DNA of 64,000 nucleotides from Macrotis lagotis (taxonomy: Eukaryota > Chordata > Mammalia > Peramelemorphia > Peramelidae), in contig NC_133660.1 of assembly GCF_037893015.1 (NCBI RefSeq), forward strand, positions 288,707,078 through 288,771,077, read 5' to 3'. Below are positions 12,601 through 25,354 of this stretch, in pieces. Position 1 is the stretch's first letter, and the number at the start of each line of letters is the position of its first letter. Below the pieces are notes generated by a model that was given only the letters and a program-made list of their open reading frames with translations, had not been told where the DNA came from and ran no database searches. A program made the translations under genes and the position numbers.

Positions 12601-13560
12601 AATATATACATTTCATATGAATAAAACATATGGAGTTTTGGGGTATCAACTACCTACTATCATTTTATTAATATCTGCATATTTCTCTATATGCTTGTAT
12701 GTATTCACAATCCAGACACTAATGAAATGAGAAGATATGGGGTTTTGCTCAATATATATGAGTGCAAATATATAGAAATACAGGCAGCTACTAATGGAAT
12801 AAAAATATTCAAGTGGGGAAAGGAATCATACTTTTTGCTATATGAAGAGAGTAATTATGAGCAATTCTTTTCTCATTTTTATTCAATGAGGAATATCATG
12901 GTCATATCTGAGCCAATATGATTAGCTCAGTGAATAAGGAGAAATGAGACAGTGATGGATATCAACCAGAAGGATATTGAAATAGGATTTTTTTAAAAGT
13001 TAGAGCATTTGTTCATTGGTCTCAAAGAGCAGATATACTGTTGGATTTGGGAAAAATATGCCAAAAAAATACATTCATGGTATGTACATGGTTAATGATT
13101 TGCCGATAAAAGTGTGCCTATGTATATTTACTTATAAATACATGCACACATATGCATGCCAACCTGAATAAACATAAATTAGGAATTTGTGCTTTATGCA
13201 TATAAATATAGATATAGATATAATTTCTTATATATATAATTTCATATATGTATGAGTTCACATAGTTTTACTGAATAGCATATTTATTTCTAATTATATA
13301 TAATATACCTATTTATAACAGTAAATGCATTGTGTGTATATATATATCAATCTGTCTTTATATATTTAATAAACTTTTCAAAAATATTCTTTTCCAAATA
13401 TAAAAGAATGCTTGGCTTAAAAACATGGACTTATACATAATATATGATATGTTCAGGGTTTTATTATAATAGGAATAAATCAATATATAGACAGACAGAA
13501 TGACAAAGGCAAAGTGTGGTTCAGAATGCTGGACTTATCACACACATATTCTCTCTAAGC
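12601..13560. other. Right flank of U1, AT-rich microsatellite-like DNA
   Basis: TA-rich sequence homologous to 25350-26400 (shared wording around ggagttttggggt and tatcattttattaatat). No coding content recognised. Confidence 0.55.
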
Positions 13561-14460
13561 TAAGTCACATTCAACCAAGTGACCCCAAGGCAAAATATCT
13601 ACAGGAAGAATAGATGTCAATAGATTAGAGTGCTTGTTTGAGCCTGAAGAATTTGTTGCTAATGTGGAAATGAAGTTAAGCCAACACACAGTTGGCAACA
13701 GTGGAGCAGAGCAGGAGTGGTCAGCTTTCAAAGATATGGTGTAAAATACGGTATTGGCTCATTTGGGTCTGAGCATGGGAAAGATCAAGACTGATTTAAT
13801 GAAAATGATGAGGAAATACAGAAGCTGTCAAACGAAAAACAAAAACCCACAGGGTTTATCCACCTGACAGTTCATCCATTTCTAAGAAGAAAGAATATAA
13901 TTCCAATAGAAGTACAGTTGAAGATTAAAGTGATGTAAGATTCTTGGATTAGCAAAAAGGCAGATGAAGTTAAGTTTAATGAGGATAGTAATAATCCAAA
14001 GTGCTTTCATGAAGTTCTGAAAGCTATTTATAGGTCAAATGTATGTGGTACATCTCAGCTACTCATTGCTGATGGAGGCCCAATAATTTTGTAATGGCCC
14101 TAGAGTGTTCCACAGTGTTCTTAACAGATCATCATCAATCAATGCAGAAGTAATTGACCTTTTACCTCAATTGAAGTGAATCCATCTTTAGCTGAAGTTC
14201 CAAGTGAAAAAGAGGTTTTGAAAGTCATTAGGCTCCTTTCATGTGGCAAAAACACCTATTACTGATTCTATTGAAGCTGAGATTTACAAAGCAGAGGAGT
14301 CCATTGCTCATACAAAAGATAACTGAAGTTTTCTAGGTAATACTATCACATCAGGGATTCAGGAATTTAAGATGTCTCTATTGTCCTTTTCTATAAAGGT
14401 AAAGAGAACAGGTTTCCAGTGATAATCACAGAGGTGTTTCTCTCTTAGTCATTGCAAGCA
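13560..14460 (+). mobile_element. Non-L1 LINE relic (RTE-like, clade uncertain)
   Basis: Translation with frameshifts gives NENDEEIQKL (about 13795-13830), DSWISKKADEV (about 13940), SVLNRSSSINAE (about 14110) and a YKGKENR segment (about 14395). These resemble a widespread vertebrate LINE whose reverse transcriptase has a YKRKGNRxxCDNHRGIS-type motif, here decayed. Its 5' part matches 54180-54520 in U5. The clade name is a guess. Not functional. Confidence 0.6.
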
Positions 14461-15365
14461 GGATTGTTGCCAGAATTTCTGTGCTTCCTTTTGCAAGATG
14501 TCAAATTTCTCACACATTTTCTCCCCCAATTTTTCCCCTTGATTTTTAAAAATCCAGTTTTGAACAGAAAAAAATACATAATTTATATCTTTCTCTGCTG
14601 TTGCACATGTACTGCTTTTGATGCCCAATTTTGAGATGGGATTTTACCATCCTTTACTCCAAGTTAAATTTCTATAGACCCAACTTTTCTTATTCATTTT
14701 GAGTTTTATTACTGGGAACTCCCATGTCCTTGGGTATTGGGAGGGGCCTGCTCACTGGTCTGGAGAACCTCTATTTTGGGAATTCCAGGTTGTTCTTCAC
14801 TAGGTTGACTATGTTTGGAACACCTGGGGTTAGTTCTCTGGAATGTCCATGTTGGGAAATCCAACTACCCCTTCCTGCACCCTTCCTGTTGGGAGGACCA
14901 GAGGCTTGTTCAATGCATCATATGCATTGGGAACAATGTGAATGACAGTAGATTGCTTACTGGATTAGGCCATCAAGTTTGGAAATACTTGAGGCATTAC
15001 CATCTGGATTGGTGGTTCATATCAGTCCCACCTTTTGAATGGGGATTCAGAGCACCAGTGTTGAGGGTCTCCCCCCTGGCTTATTGTACCCTTGACCTTT
15101 CTGAGTCTAGAGTCCAGTGGTCTCTGCTGGATAATTTTCCTATAGCTGAGAAGTTCCTGTTGGCCCTTGCCTTGCCCTGCCAAACAATGCTGATTTTCCA
15201 TTCCCTACCTTAGGCATACTCATGCTCCACCAGAGATAGACATTATGGGAGATGCTCCACTCTATTTTTTTTGTCACTCCAAAATCCATTTAGATGCTGA
15301 GGGAACCCTGAAAGAACTTAAGAATGTTCCTGGCTTCCTTCTGCCATCTTGGCTCTGTTCCCCTG
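14461..15365 (-). mobile_element. Probable L1 5' untranslated region, antisense
   Basis: The block ends with ttctgccatcttggctctg, the reverse complement of the caagatggcag-type start of L1 copies in this window (compare 47476 and 54540). It has higher GC than its surroundings and no convincing frame. Its 132-codon open stretch is probably chance. Confidence 0.45.
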
Positions 15366-16129
15366 AATTATGTTTTGAAACAGAGTGAGGACAGAGACTT
15401 GGGGGCATAGGAGTTAGCCCTGGAAAAGAAATTGAATTGATATTTTCGCTTAATAGAATAACTACCAGGCCAATTTGAATGAAATAGATAAAACTGCACA
15501 GGACGTATACATTCTCACTGACTTTTCTGCATGCTTTCCACTCGCTTATCAATTTCAGATCCTTTCCTGCCCTGGACTCCTTAAACATTAAACTCAAATT
15601 TCCATTTCTTTACTAATCCTTTACTAATCCTTTCCCCCTTCATTTTGACCAATTGTTGGTACTGGTTCTCTGAGAAAACCTGTCATTTTTACTTCATATA
15701 TCTGAAATGAATCACATCTATTTATATAATGTCTTTTTCATTAGAAGGTTAGCTCATTGAACTCCCCTTTTCCCTTTTTTTTTTCTAGTTTAAGAAGTTC
15801 AATATTTTGCAGGCTAGAAGAAAATAATAAATGCTTGTTGATGTAATGATTAAATAAATTTAAATTTAGTTTTCAGTTGTATTTTAGAAATTAATGCAAA
15901 ATCAGGTGGCAAAAAAGAACAGAGCTAGATTAAGGTGGTCTATTAATTCTGGAATGATGAATTTGTATTTTATTCTAAAGACAAGAGGAAAACATGAAAG
16001 ATTTCAATTAGGGGCATGAAATAGTCATATTTATGTTTTAAGTGCATAAATTTAGCAAACATATAGTAGATGTAGTAGAGAACAAATGGATAGAGATAAG
16101 CAAAAACTTGGGATGCTAGTGTTATCAAG
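15366..16129 (+). other. Non-coding region with an old MIR/L3-like 3' end
   Basis: At about 15730-15870 the words cattagaaggttagctcattgaac and aataaatgcttgttgatgtaa resemble the 3' part of ancient MIR or L3-type repeats. The rest is unassigned. Confidence 0.4.
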
Positions 16130-16390
16130 GTAAGGACTGATGAAAATCACCTAAAATGAATAGAATGAAGGATCTAGAATCAGGAGGACCTGAGTTCAGA
16201 TATGGCTTCAAATACTTGATTTGCCTCCACTGGAAAATGAGATAATAATAACCACTGTCTCCCAGGGTGGTTTTGAGTATCAAATGAGATAATATTTGTA
16301 AGGCACTTTGTACAGTGCCTGGCACTGTATTTTATGTGCTATAAAAATCCCAGCAATGATGGTGGTGGTAATAATGATTATGGTGATGAT
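16130..16390 (+). mobile_element. MIR-family SINE
   Basis: Clear core wording: ggatctagaatcaggagg, then aaaatgagataataataacc, then atcaaatgagataatatttg and gcactttgtacagtgcctgg. Nearly full length. Confidence 0.85.
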
Positions 16391-16418
16391 AATGAAGTTC
16401 AATTTCAAATTGATTATA

Positions 16419-16561
16419 GGGGCGGTTAGGTGGTGCAATGGATAGAGTACCAGCCCTGGAGTCAGGAGGATCTAAATTCAAATCTGCCCTCAACAACTAA
16501 CTACTTAGTTGTGTGACCTTGGGGAAGTCACTTAAATCCATTGCCTTGAACAAAATAAAAG
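16419..16561 (+). mobile_element. Marsupial tRNA-like/CORE SINE
   Basis: It opens with ggggcggttaggtggtgcaa and ends in an A-rich tail after ccattgccttgaac. A sense copy with moderate divergence. Confidence 0.88.
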
Positions 16562-17416
16562 ATGAAATTGGTTATGTAAGGGGACAAATGGAACAAGTTG
16601 TTACATATTTCATGAAAAAAGATTAGCAAGAAATTCCCAGTTGATTAAATAGTGGGGATTTAGGGAAATAAGAGAGTAAAGCTTATAAATCAACATGACT
16701 TTAAAGATGGGGATGGCATTCAAAGAAATGAGGACATTAAGAAAGGTGGCTTGGGAGGAGAGGAGAATATGGTGAGGTGGACAACATTGTCAAAGAAGGC
16801 TGTCCAGAAGAGGAAAGTTCTAATGAGCTTCTCCTGGAAAGTTCCGCATCCATCTCCGATTCTATTTACAGTGTAGCAAAATACCTTGTGACCAACTATA
16901 ATATTTATTTTACAATATAATACAAAAAAATCTATAATTGCTTTATCTCTTAGAAGGTTTTGCAGAACTATTAGCCAGTCTCAAATTGATAATAGGTAAA
17001 GCCAAGGTCATGGGTGAAGTCATTAAGGAAGAGAAAGGAAAGGGAAAGTGGTTCTGAGAACTGATTTCTGTGCACCTCCCCTTTTGGATAGCACTCTTTC
17101 TTATAGTTAGGAAAAAGGGAAGTATGCAAGCAAATGATATATACATGGAGAGCTTAAAGAAATAGGAGATTCAGCGTAATAAAATGTGATTAGAACCAAA
17201 TGAGTTATTCTTTTCTTCTTGTTTGTGTATCCCAGCTCTTATTTCTCTTTTTGGTACAGTGTTTCTGTTTTTTCTTGTCATTGTTGATTGTGGGAGAAAT
17301 CTATTGCTTAGCACAGGGTGAGGTACACAGTAGACATATAATTAGTATTTATTGATTAGTTGATTGAATTTGATCATCTTTATTCCATCCCCTCTCATAT
17401 TTTAGATATAACACTT
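16562..17416. other. Unassigned non-coding sequence
   Basis: No coding frame recognised. At about 17300-17375 a short segment (gcacagggtgaggtacacag, tattgattagttgattga) resembles the 3' end of an old MIR-like repeat. Confidence 0.4.
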
Positions 17417-17566
17417 TTTAAAAAAAATTTTACAAGGCAATGAGTTTAAGTGACTTGCCCAAAGTCACACAACTAGGTAATTATTAAGTGTTTGAGGACA
17501 TATTTGAATGCAACTCCTCGACCCCAGGGCCACTGTTCTATTCACTGTGCCACCTAGCTTCCCCTA
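17417..17566 (-). mobile_element. Marsupial tRNA-like/CORE SINE, antisense
   Basis: An A/T-rich lead, ttttacaaggcaatgagttt and a closing gtgccacctagcttcccct. Diverged copy. Confidence 0.84.
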
Positions 17567-18027
17567 GGCATAACACTTCTTGATTAATTCCCATCTTTAT
17601 GTCAATAGATACTTGATCTGTTGCCTCCTAAAGAAATTTTAATTGATTGAAACATTTTTGAATGGAGGTGGGGAGTGGGGGAAGGGAAGTAAGATTAGGG
17701 GGGAAATTACAAAATTCAAAATAAATAAATAACTTTAAGAAAGATATAGAAAAAATAAATACATTGTCATCATGCTTGGGTATTTAATAAAAGATATTGG
17801 AAGATAAAAAAAGAACTGGGAAGGACCTTAAACAAAAAATGTCAAAACTGGATGGGAGAGCAAGGAATATCCCAACCAAAAAATAAATCCAGAATACTCA
17901 TGATGAAACAGACTACCCATCTCCTGATAGAAAACTGATTGTCGAAAAATAAAAATGGAGGCATTTTTCCAACCTAGCCAATGTAGGGGAAAAACATTTT
18001 TGAAAGGAATGACAATATTCCTAATTG

Positions 18028-18190
18028 TTTTTTTTAGTTTTTTTTTTTTTTTTTGCAAGGCAAAAGGAGTTAAGTGGCTTGCCCAAGGCCACACAGCTAG
18101 GTAGTTATTAAGCGTCTGAGACTGGATTTGAACCCAGGTACTCCTGACTCCAAGGCTGGTGCTTTATCCACTATGCCACCTAGCTGCCCC
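18028..18190 (-). mobile_element. Marsupial tRNA-like/CORE SINE, antisense
   Basis: A long T-run, tttgcaaggcaaaaggagtt and a closing tgccacctagctgcccc. Little diverged. Confidence 0.9.
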
Positions 18191-19059
18191 ATATGCCTTA
18201 TTGTGAAATGGAGATGTCGTACACTTCTGCTTCCTTCCCTATTCTATTACCTATTTCATCCAGTGTGCAGAAAAATAATAAATCAAAGCCTACTAAAACT
18301 GTAATAGAGAGAAAAATAGAATTGTAGAACTCCTGGAAAATGGGTTCATGGAACTTAGTTGCTATTGGGAGGATCTCAGTGTATTCAAGTATATGTTGAA
18401 ATATATTCTTAAACCATGGCACAAGGCTCTGCAAAGATTATGGATTCCCACAAATCCAAATCAATTTCTTTAGTTGAACTCAAAGAGCCAATATCTTTTC
18501 ATGACAAATACTCAAACCCTAGAAATTGGCATGGAGCAATATTCAAAACAAAACAAAACAAAACTTTACGTTGGTTCGGATCCACAACGATCACTCAATC
18601 ACACAACACATACTCTAGATATAATGTACAAAAAGGTCTTTATCTCCACCATCACAGAAAATGCATAAGGTAAAAAGGCTCACAAGTGAAAAAATACAAA
18701 AACAAAAAGTATACAAATAGCATGTATGTCAGGTTCTCACTTCTTTCTCCTGCTCTCAAAGGAAAAGACACTGGAAAAGAACTCATTTCTTCCATATTTA
18801 TCTCTGCTTTGCACAATTAGAACAATTTACAGAGCTACCAGGATTGGCAAAGTCCAGACTTCTTGATTGCTCTTTCAACTTACACAGATTCAGTTATGCA
18901 CCATTAAAATGTATGCAAGGTTACAGTTGGTTTCCTCTTTGGACCTTTCCGAGTATCATCTGAGGTCCTGAAAAAAAACTTGATCCAAACCCATTTGTCT
19001 GAATAGAGATGTCAACGGTAAGTGATAAGCCATCACGGACATAGCGTGACTCGATATCT
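18191..19059. other. Unassigned sequence left of U2
   Basis: Short overlapping open frames at 18416-18673 have no recognisable motifs. The text does not match other units. It could be an old LTR or DNA transposon, but no termini were found. Confidence 0.35.
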
Positions 19060-22000
19060 ATTGGATAGAAATATGAAGCTCAAGGAGACAAAAACATTGA
19101 CAACTAAAGGAAAGGAAACCAATAATTAGATAAACAGAAGCATTAATACTCTTTCTAATGATCATTTTCCATGTCATACCCACATTCTGCATTATTGTAA
19201 GGGAATACCATGTGAATGTGGGGAGCACTATGCAAATAAAATCATTATTCATTTTATTAATACTCCAGTAAAAGCTAGTATCTGTATGTTAGGGTTATGA
19301 AGACAAAAAAGCACCATTGCCCCAGATCTCCCAAGGAATTAACATTGTACTGGTACTAGAAAGTTCATACAAAGAAAATTTCAAAAATCTATGTAAAATG
19401 AAGTATAAAAGAAGACAGTATGAACAACACATGAGCATAGACCTTGTATAGGAGGGGTCATTGGAGGAAAAGCTTGAAGATAGCTTGGAGTTTCAAGAGA
19501 CCTCAGGGAGGGAAGGGAATTTCTTCTGTGGGAGGCATCTTGTGAAATGGTAAAGTTAGAGATGACATTTCAGGATCAAACAGTAGCAAGTTTCGTATGG
19601 ATGCAGCAGAGAATTCATATAATTACCCTGAGACTATTTTGACCAAGATCAGACCACTTGGACAGATTTTCATGAATTCATACATCAAAATAGTATTAAT
19701 TGAATGACAAAAAAATCCAAAAGTTTTCACATAGATCTTTCTTGTGGGAAGGAGAAGATAAACTTTCACACTGACTAGATTCAATGAACCCTGACCTACT
19801 GAGGATTGAAAAGGAAAAAATAATTCAGACCCTGCACAAAAATATTCAAAAGAACAATAAACAATAAAACAATTAGGGAATGGCTCTATATGAATTCTGG
19901 GAGAGAATTTGTCTATTATGCATTTCAAGTACCTCATTTCAAGTATGTTGAGGTCCACGTAACCAACAAAAGGAGTTTGTTAAAGGAATAAATTCTCCTT
20001 ATTGTGGAATAGGAGATCCACTTGGTGTTCTGAGATTGTCAACAATTATGTTAGGACCTAAATGGATTTACCCACTGTGTTATGTAGCAGGTATCATATG
20101 AATAGTATCCTAATAATAGACTATGTTTCAGACTAACAAAATATTCAGTAGGTATTTGATAAAGATGAGGAATTGTGCTAAGATCAGGACAGCAAACGTA
20201 GCAAAAATAATACATTAATTTAAGGAATCAATATTCTATTTAGCAAATGACATGCAAACATTTAAATAAATGCAATCTTTGAAAGGTCAGAAGACAACAC
20301 AGCATATTAATTTTAAGAAAAAAAGAAAGATAAAGCTAATCCCACAAATCATTCCTCAATCTTCACTAAAATAACTCTAAAAATAATATATTTTATACTC
20401 TTTCAAAAGTTCTCAAAATAACAAACACTTATTAAGCTTGACTGAGTACTCTGCTGGATACTAGGGAAGAAATTATAAATAAATATGATATAATAGTTCT
20501 CTTACTCTCAAATAATTGAAGGTTTCATAAGTGAAAAAGACATAGAAAGATAACATTAAGATACAATAATTCAGAATAGCTATGATAGAAAAGCACAAAT
20601 AAAATCTCGTATATAATCAGAGGGAAAAGATGATGCAAGCAGAATGTGTTAAGATTTGCTAAGGAGAAAACTGAGACTGGTGGCTCACTTGAGCTTTGGA
20701 CTTCAGAATTACAATGGGACTCAAGCCAGCTGAGCCTCTGAACTCTATCTGGTGCCAGCATGAAAAGTCAATAGTATGGGAATAGATAAGAAGATTAGGC
20801 TGCTCTAGAAAGGTCAAGTGACACAAGATAGAAGTAAGGCAGGTCCAAGTGACCGTGTTAATCAGCATGTGAGTCAGACTTGTGAGTACACATAGCACTT
20901 CCAGTTGGCTATTAAAGAAAGATTCAGACTAAAATATGTAATAATAATAATTTTATAAAATAATCATGCAAAACAAGAGGAATGAGATTCTAAAGATAAT
21001 TTAGATTATGTCTCTTCCCATTAATAAACATGTATATAATTACAGCACTTCAATGTATTATTCCCCAAACTCAGAATTTGAGTCCCTCAAATGACAACTG
21101 TTCAATAATCAAGATGTTCCATAGGACCAAAATTTTAAAATTATTCTTTAAGACCATGATCAGGTCTGCATACTTTGAATCACCAAGTGGTAGACTCAAT
21201 TTAACAAGCAGGAAGCATAATTAACTCAAAGCGAAGGCAGTTACTAGTATTTTACTATGAACAAAATATCCCTATTCCCATAAGTGTGAGGTGCACTGTC
21301 CAACAATTGTGGACGGGAACAATAGGGAAAAAGGGAACACATAGAATACAGTTGTCGAGGCACATTTATTGGGAACTCATTTGTTAAAGGCAACTCGCTT
21401 ATCAGGCAGAGCTGGGTATGTTTGACCCTTGCTTTCGAAAGATATGATGATCCTGCTTTACCTGGCTCCAAGGTGTTTGCTGGGAAATTCAGTCATCTCG
21501 GCTTCCTGCTTCTGTTCCTATTAATTCATTTCCCAACAGGAAAGACTGATTTTGTTCTCCCACAGGTCTATCCTCTGTCAGTATACAATGAATCTGTTAT
21601 TTGTTAAATATGATATTTCGCTGCAAGTGAGTTGTCTCATCTTAGAACATTATTAGGCAATCAGTAGTAATGGAAAATGGAGGAAATCCACATGTACTTC
21701 CTTCTTGTTTCTGGAATCTATGAACATATTCTCCAAGAATGCTTTTTTCCCCTTCCATTACTAGACACCTTTTCAAATGTCAGGTTTGCTCACCTTCCTA
21801 AAGGATGGCTCCTGGATCCAATGATTTCTTTCAGAGAATCTTATCTCACTTTTTAAAATAGCTTCAAAGAATAATGGTTTTCTAATTCTCTCAAGCTAAT
21901 TGGAAGTACATATCTTCCAAGGCAGTCAAAACAGTAAAACTAACAGATTTTAGATCCAACTTGCATTTTATTACCACTGCTCTCTCACATTCTCTAATGT

Positions 22001-22623
22001 TATCAACTAGTATAAGGGGAATCAATTTATGAACAGTCCTTTCAACCTGAATCTCTTCTTCCCAAGCAAAAATTGAAATGACAATAAGATATTAAAAAAT
22101 TCATTAATAAGAATATTTTAATGGAACATCATGGGTGGCTCTATGAACATGACAACAATTGAAATAATTTTGAAATAAAAGTTCATTTAAATAGTTAAAG
22201 GTTATAACTTATTTCTGGTGTGTAACAAAGGACCTATAAAGACATCTAAATGAGAAACCAAAGTGTGTTCTTTGAAGAGAATTCTTCTATCATATTTCCC
22301 AATTTAAACAATCTATCTTCCATTTACTCTTGTATTGATTTCAATCCATTGAATCTGGTCCATAGTAAAATGAATTTTTAAATGAAGACTATATTGATGG
22401 GGTGCCATAGAATGTATTTATTTAAATTTCTTTTTAATGAATCATTCATTTATTGAAATGAAGGAATTATCCAAGCTGAATATTTTGGCTCTTGATTTTT
22501 TTTATTTGTACACAAAATATTTACTATTAATATTATTTTTAGATTAATTATTTTATTTCTTTTTATTGTACTTTTTATTTATTTATTGCCTTGATTTTTT
22601 ATTTTTTCAATGATAGACTTTAC

Positions 22624-23556
22624 TTATTTGGGAAAAAAGATAATTTTGATTATTCTACGCAGTGCAACCTTGATTTTCATGTTTCTCAGACTATAAATAA
22701 TAGGGTTCATGAATGGAGGCAATATACTGTAGGTCATTGAAATCAGAAGATTCTGGACTGGTGAAGTGTCTGATATAGGACCCAAGACTGTGACTATCCC
22801 AGCAAGAAGGAATAAAAGGAGGATAATCAATTGTGGTGAACAGGTAGACAAGGCTTTGTAACGACCTTCCTCAGAGGGCATTTTAAATACAGTGGAGAAT
22901 ATATAAGTATAGGATATAATTAAAAAGCCAAAGCAGAATAAAAGTAAAGTTGAACTGGTGGCGAGAAGTACATACTCAGTATTATGAACCTCAGATGATG
23001 AGACCTTTAAGACATGAGGGATATCACAGAAAAACTGATGGATCATATTGGATCCTGACAAAGGCAAACGGAACATGTTCCCTGTATGTAGAGCTGAATA
23101 TACAAGCCCACTGGTCCATGAACCAAGTGCTGCCCAAAGACAATGGTGTGGTGTCATAATGACTCCATAGTGTAAGGGGTGGCAGATGGCCACAAAGCGG
23201 TCATAGGACATAACCACAAGCATAGCAAATTCTGTTGCATCAAAGAAGATAAGGAAGAATATCTGAGCAGCACAGCCAAGAATAGAAATGGACTTATTAG
23301 CTGTCAAGGAATTCACAATGAATTTTGGAACAGTGACCGATATGCAGCCAAGATCCAACAGGGTTAAGTTGCTCAGAAAAAAATACATTGGAGAATGAAG
23401 GTGTGGATCAGTGACAATGGCAGTGAATGTAAGGAGATTTCCTATGAGAACTACCATATATATGACTAAGAAAAGAATAGCATGTAAAACCTGCAGCTCT
23501 CGGATACTGGAAAACTCCATCAGTAAAAATTCCAAGATGATGGTACAATTGTCCAT
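22624..23556 (-). CDS. OR-B: OR14-like olfactory receptor
   Basis: A complete 310-residue odorant receptor. NCT glycosylation site at residue 3, LHSPMYFFL at 53-61, disulfide cysteines 94 and 177, MSYDRFVAIC at 116-125 (DRF instead of DRY), SYTYIF at 215-220, KALSTCSPQ at 234-242 and NPIIYSLRN at 284-292. Residue 106 in TM3 (about position 3.36) is Asp, whereas OR-A has Val and OR-C and OR-D have Ala there; that position faces the ligand pocket in receptor models. The start at 23556 aligns with its paralogs and lies 56 nt after a conserved acceptor. A TAA follows FFPK, so the tail is shorter than in A and C. The frame is intact, so it is likely functional. Confidence 0.93.
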   Translation of the reverse strand: MDNCTIILEFLLMEFSSIRELQVLHAILFLVIYMVVLIGNLLTFTAIVTDPHLHSPMYFFLSNLTLLDLGCISVTVPKFIVNSLTANKSISILGCAAQIFFLIFFDATEFAMLVVMSYDRFVAICHPLHYGVIMTPHHCLWAALGSWTSGLVYSALHTGNMFRLPLSGSNMIHQFFCDIPHVLKVSSSEVHNTEYVLLATSSTLLLFCFGFLIISYTYIFSTVFKMPSEEGRYKALSTCSPQLIILLLFLLAGIVTVLGPISDTSPVQNLLISMTYSILPPFMNPIIYSLRNMKIKVALRRIIKIIFFPK

Positions 23557-24017
23557 GACTTCTGTGGTCCTGTAATTCTTCTTGCAACAATTTGCATAGA
23601 AGTTATCAAATTCTAAAAGGAGAGCACAGAAAAAGGATATTGCATAAAAAGACAAGGAAATTCAATCAATTCTTACTCACTATGTTACAGAGGTAATCAG
23701 ATCATTTTAAAAGGTCATAATATTACTTATGCAAACAATGCATTTCCTGTATTGCTGATAATGATATTTCATGATATCTATGATTTTTATCAAAGGAGGG
23801 ATTAACAAGACAGAAAGTCTCTCCTGCAGCTTCAGTGTTATCAATTAAATTAAGTAACATCAATTTAAAGCCCTCAAGTTCTGGCAAGTTAAGTGATTTG
23901 TCAAGAGGAGCAAAAACAGATTTTCTGTCACAATCTGGATTTGAATCCAAATCTCTTCCTACAAGACCATTTCTCTAGCAACTATAATGCTTCCTGTCAA
24001 ATAACATTAATAGTGAT

Positions 24018-24021
<4 letters not shown>

Positions 24022-24072
<51 letters not shown>
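24022..24072. repeat. (TA)n microsatellite
   Basis: An uninterrupted run of about 25 TA units inside the predicted 5' intron of OR-B. The matching place in U1, U3 and U5 is only modestly AT-rich. Confidence 0.95.
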
Positions 24073-24073
<1 letters not shown>

Positions 24074-24568
24074 CAAGAATTATTTTATTTACACAAAATT
24101 TGTTCATAATATGTTAGATTTTCAAAACATTTTTTCCATAGGAATTCCTTCAAAGGGTACTTACCTATAACCTTGAGAGAGGGGTAGAGAAGATTTTATT
24201 CCACTTTGATAAAAGTTCATACAATTTATCAAAATACACCAATCTGAAGTAACTTGAACCATTAACGATGCCTGTTTACGTAGGGCAGAATGATAATAAT
24301 TGTGTTTTAATTTATACTTGCACTCTTTTGTAAAATATTTTGCAAATTTCATGTTCATGGTCCAAATACTCTGTGAGCAGCATATTATGACCTCTGTTAC
24401 TCCATTGCCATCTCCAAGAGAAACAATTTAAATTGCATTTTTCTTTAATTCAAGTCTCCTATACTGTACTGATTCTTTATGATACAATGTCATTATGTAG
24501 AAATCAAACCCAAGAATTCTAACAACCACTTAATTACCTAAACAAAATGGCCATCCTGAATGTCAATA

Positions 24569-24569
24569 T

Positions 24570-24640
<71 letters not shown>

Positions 24641-24660
24641 GAAGAAAGAAAGAAAGAAAT
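24569..24660. repeat. (GAAA)n microsatellite
   Basis: A tetranucleotide run, near perfect to about 24636 and then interrupted. It ends right at the predicted first-exon donor of OR-B (24664). In U1 the same place holds a short A-rich tract. Confidence 0.95.
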
Positions 24661-25270
24661 TACCTGAGAGGAATTGTGGCATATCTCCTTTCTAAAGTAT
24701 ATGATTTTTTTCCCTCACTAAATCTAAGGTGCCTGACAGCATCCAAAGATTTTCTTTATCCTCACTAAATTGCTTCTGTTCTCATGTGGAGTTTTAGAAG
24801 ACAAGCTCCTCACAACCATGTGAAGCTACTAGATTTGCTCAAATAATTGATAAACCTTAAACAAGTGGAAATATATTGCACAGAGTCCATTGGAAAAATG
24901 CTTTTGAAATCCTCAAAGGAATCCAGGTTTTAATCTCATCTTTATTATCCACATATTCTCTGACTTTTCCCTTGAGTATAATTATTTAAGAAAGAGCTTC
25001 TATTTTTCATGATATGGAGGAAGGAATTCATCCTTTAATCTTATATGGTGCATTAGGGCTTCCTTAGTCCATGAGGATCTTCCATTGTAGCATGCTAATG
25101 TTTCCAAAATGCATGTCCATTTCACTTGTTTTCAATTAAATGTTCTTTAGAGGAAAGAAGGGAAGAAAATATTGAGTATACAGCTATGTTCAAGTCTGTC
25201 TATCTATCGAACTACCACCTCTAACTAAACATCTATATAAATATAAATATTCACATCTAACATCTTCATT

Positions 25271-25307
25271 ATATATATATACACATATACACATATACAT
25301 GTATATA

Positions 25308-25352
<45 letters not shown>
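25271..25352. repeat. (TA)n with CA/TG interruptions
   Basis: A compound dinucleotide tract on the right flank of U2. Confidence 0.93.

Positions 25353-25354
<2 letters not shown>

Larger units (their letters stand above)
6480..14460 (-). repeat. Duplicated receptor unit U1
   Basis: The non-coding sequence on both sides of OR-A matches the flanks of the other receptors. Examples: ctctttctaatg near 6510 and 19150; the block at 7087-7490 matches 19730-20130 and 63500-63840; the block at 7700-8480 matches 20400-21130, 34580-35900, 49083-49560 and 59640-60360; the block at 11400-12350 matches 24150-25150, 38380-39290 and 52710-53640. The right end includes a LINE shared with U5. The edges are estimates. 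Confidence 0.7.
23557..24664 (-). other. OR-B 5' non-coding exons and splice signals (predicted)
   Basis: The acceptor CTCTCCTTTTAG places the coding exon start at 23612. The donors TATAG/GTAAGT at 24165 and CAG/GTAATT at 24664 match those of the other units. The intron between 23613 and 24164 contains a TA microsatellite. Inferred from conservation alone. Confidence 0.5.

Noticed and set aside
14724..15213. 73- and 132-codon plus-strand frames
   Set aside because: They lie in probable antisense L1 5' untranslated sequence, overlap each other and lack recognisable domains.
16130..16561. tRNA gene
   Set aside because: The tRNA-like wording belongs to SINE heads and MIR cores; no complete cloverleaf with proper arms was found.
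22950..23590. Plus-strand and other-frame ORFs over OR-B (also over OR-C and OR-D)
   Set aside because: Shadows of the receptor coding frames; the minus-strand frame carries all family motifs.
24569..24655. CRISPR-like or satellite array
   Set aside because: Perfect tetranucleotide repetition without spacers: a plain microsatellite.
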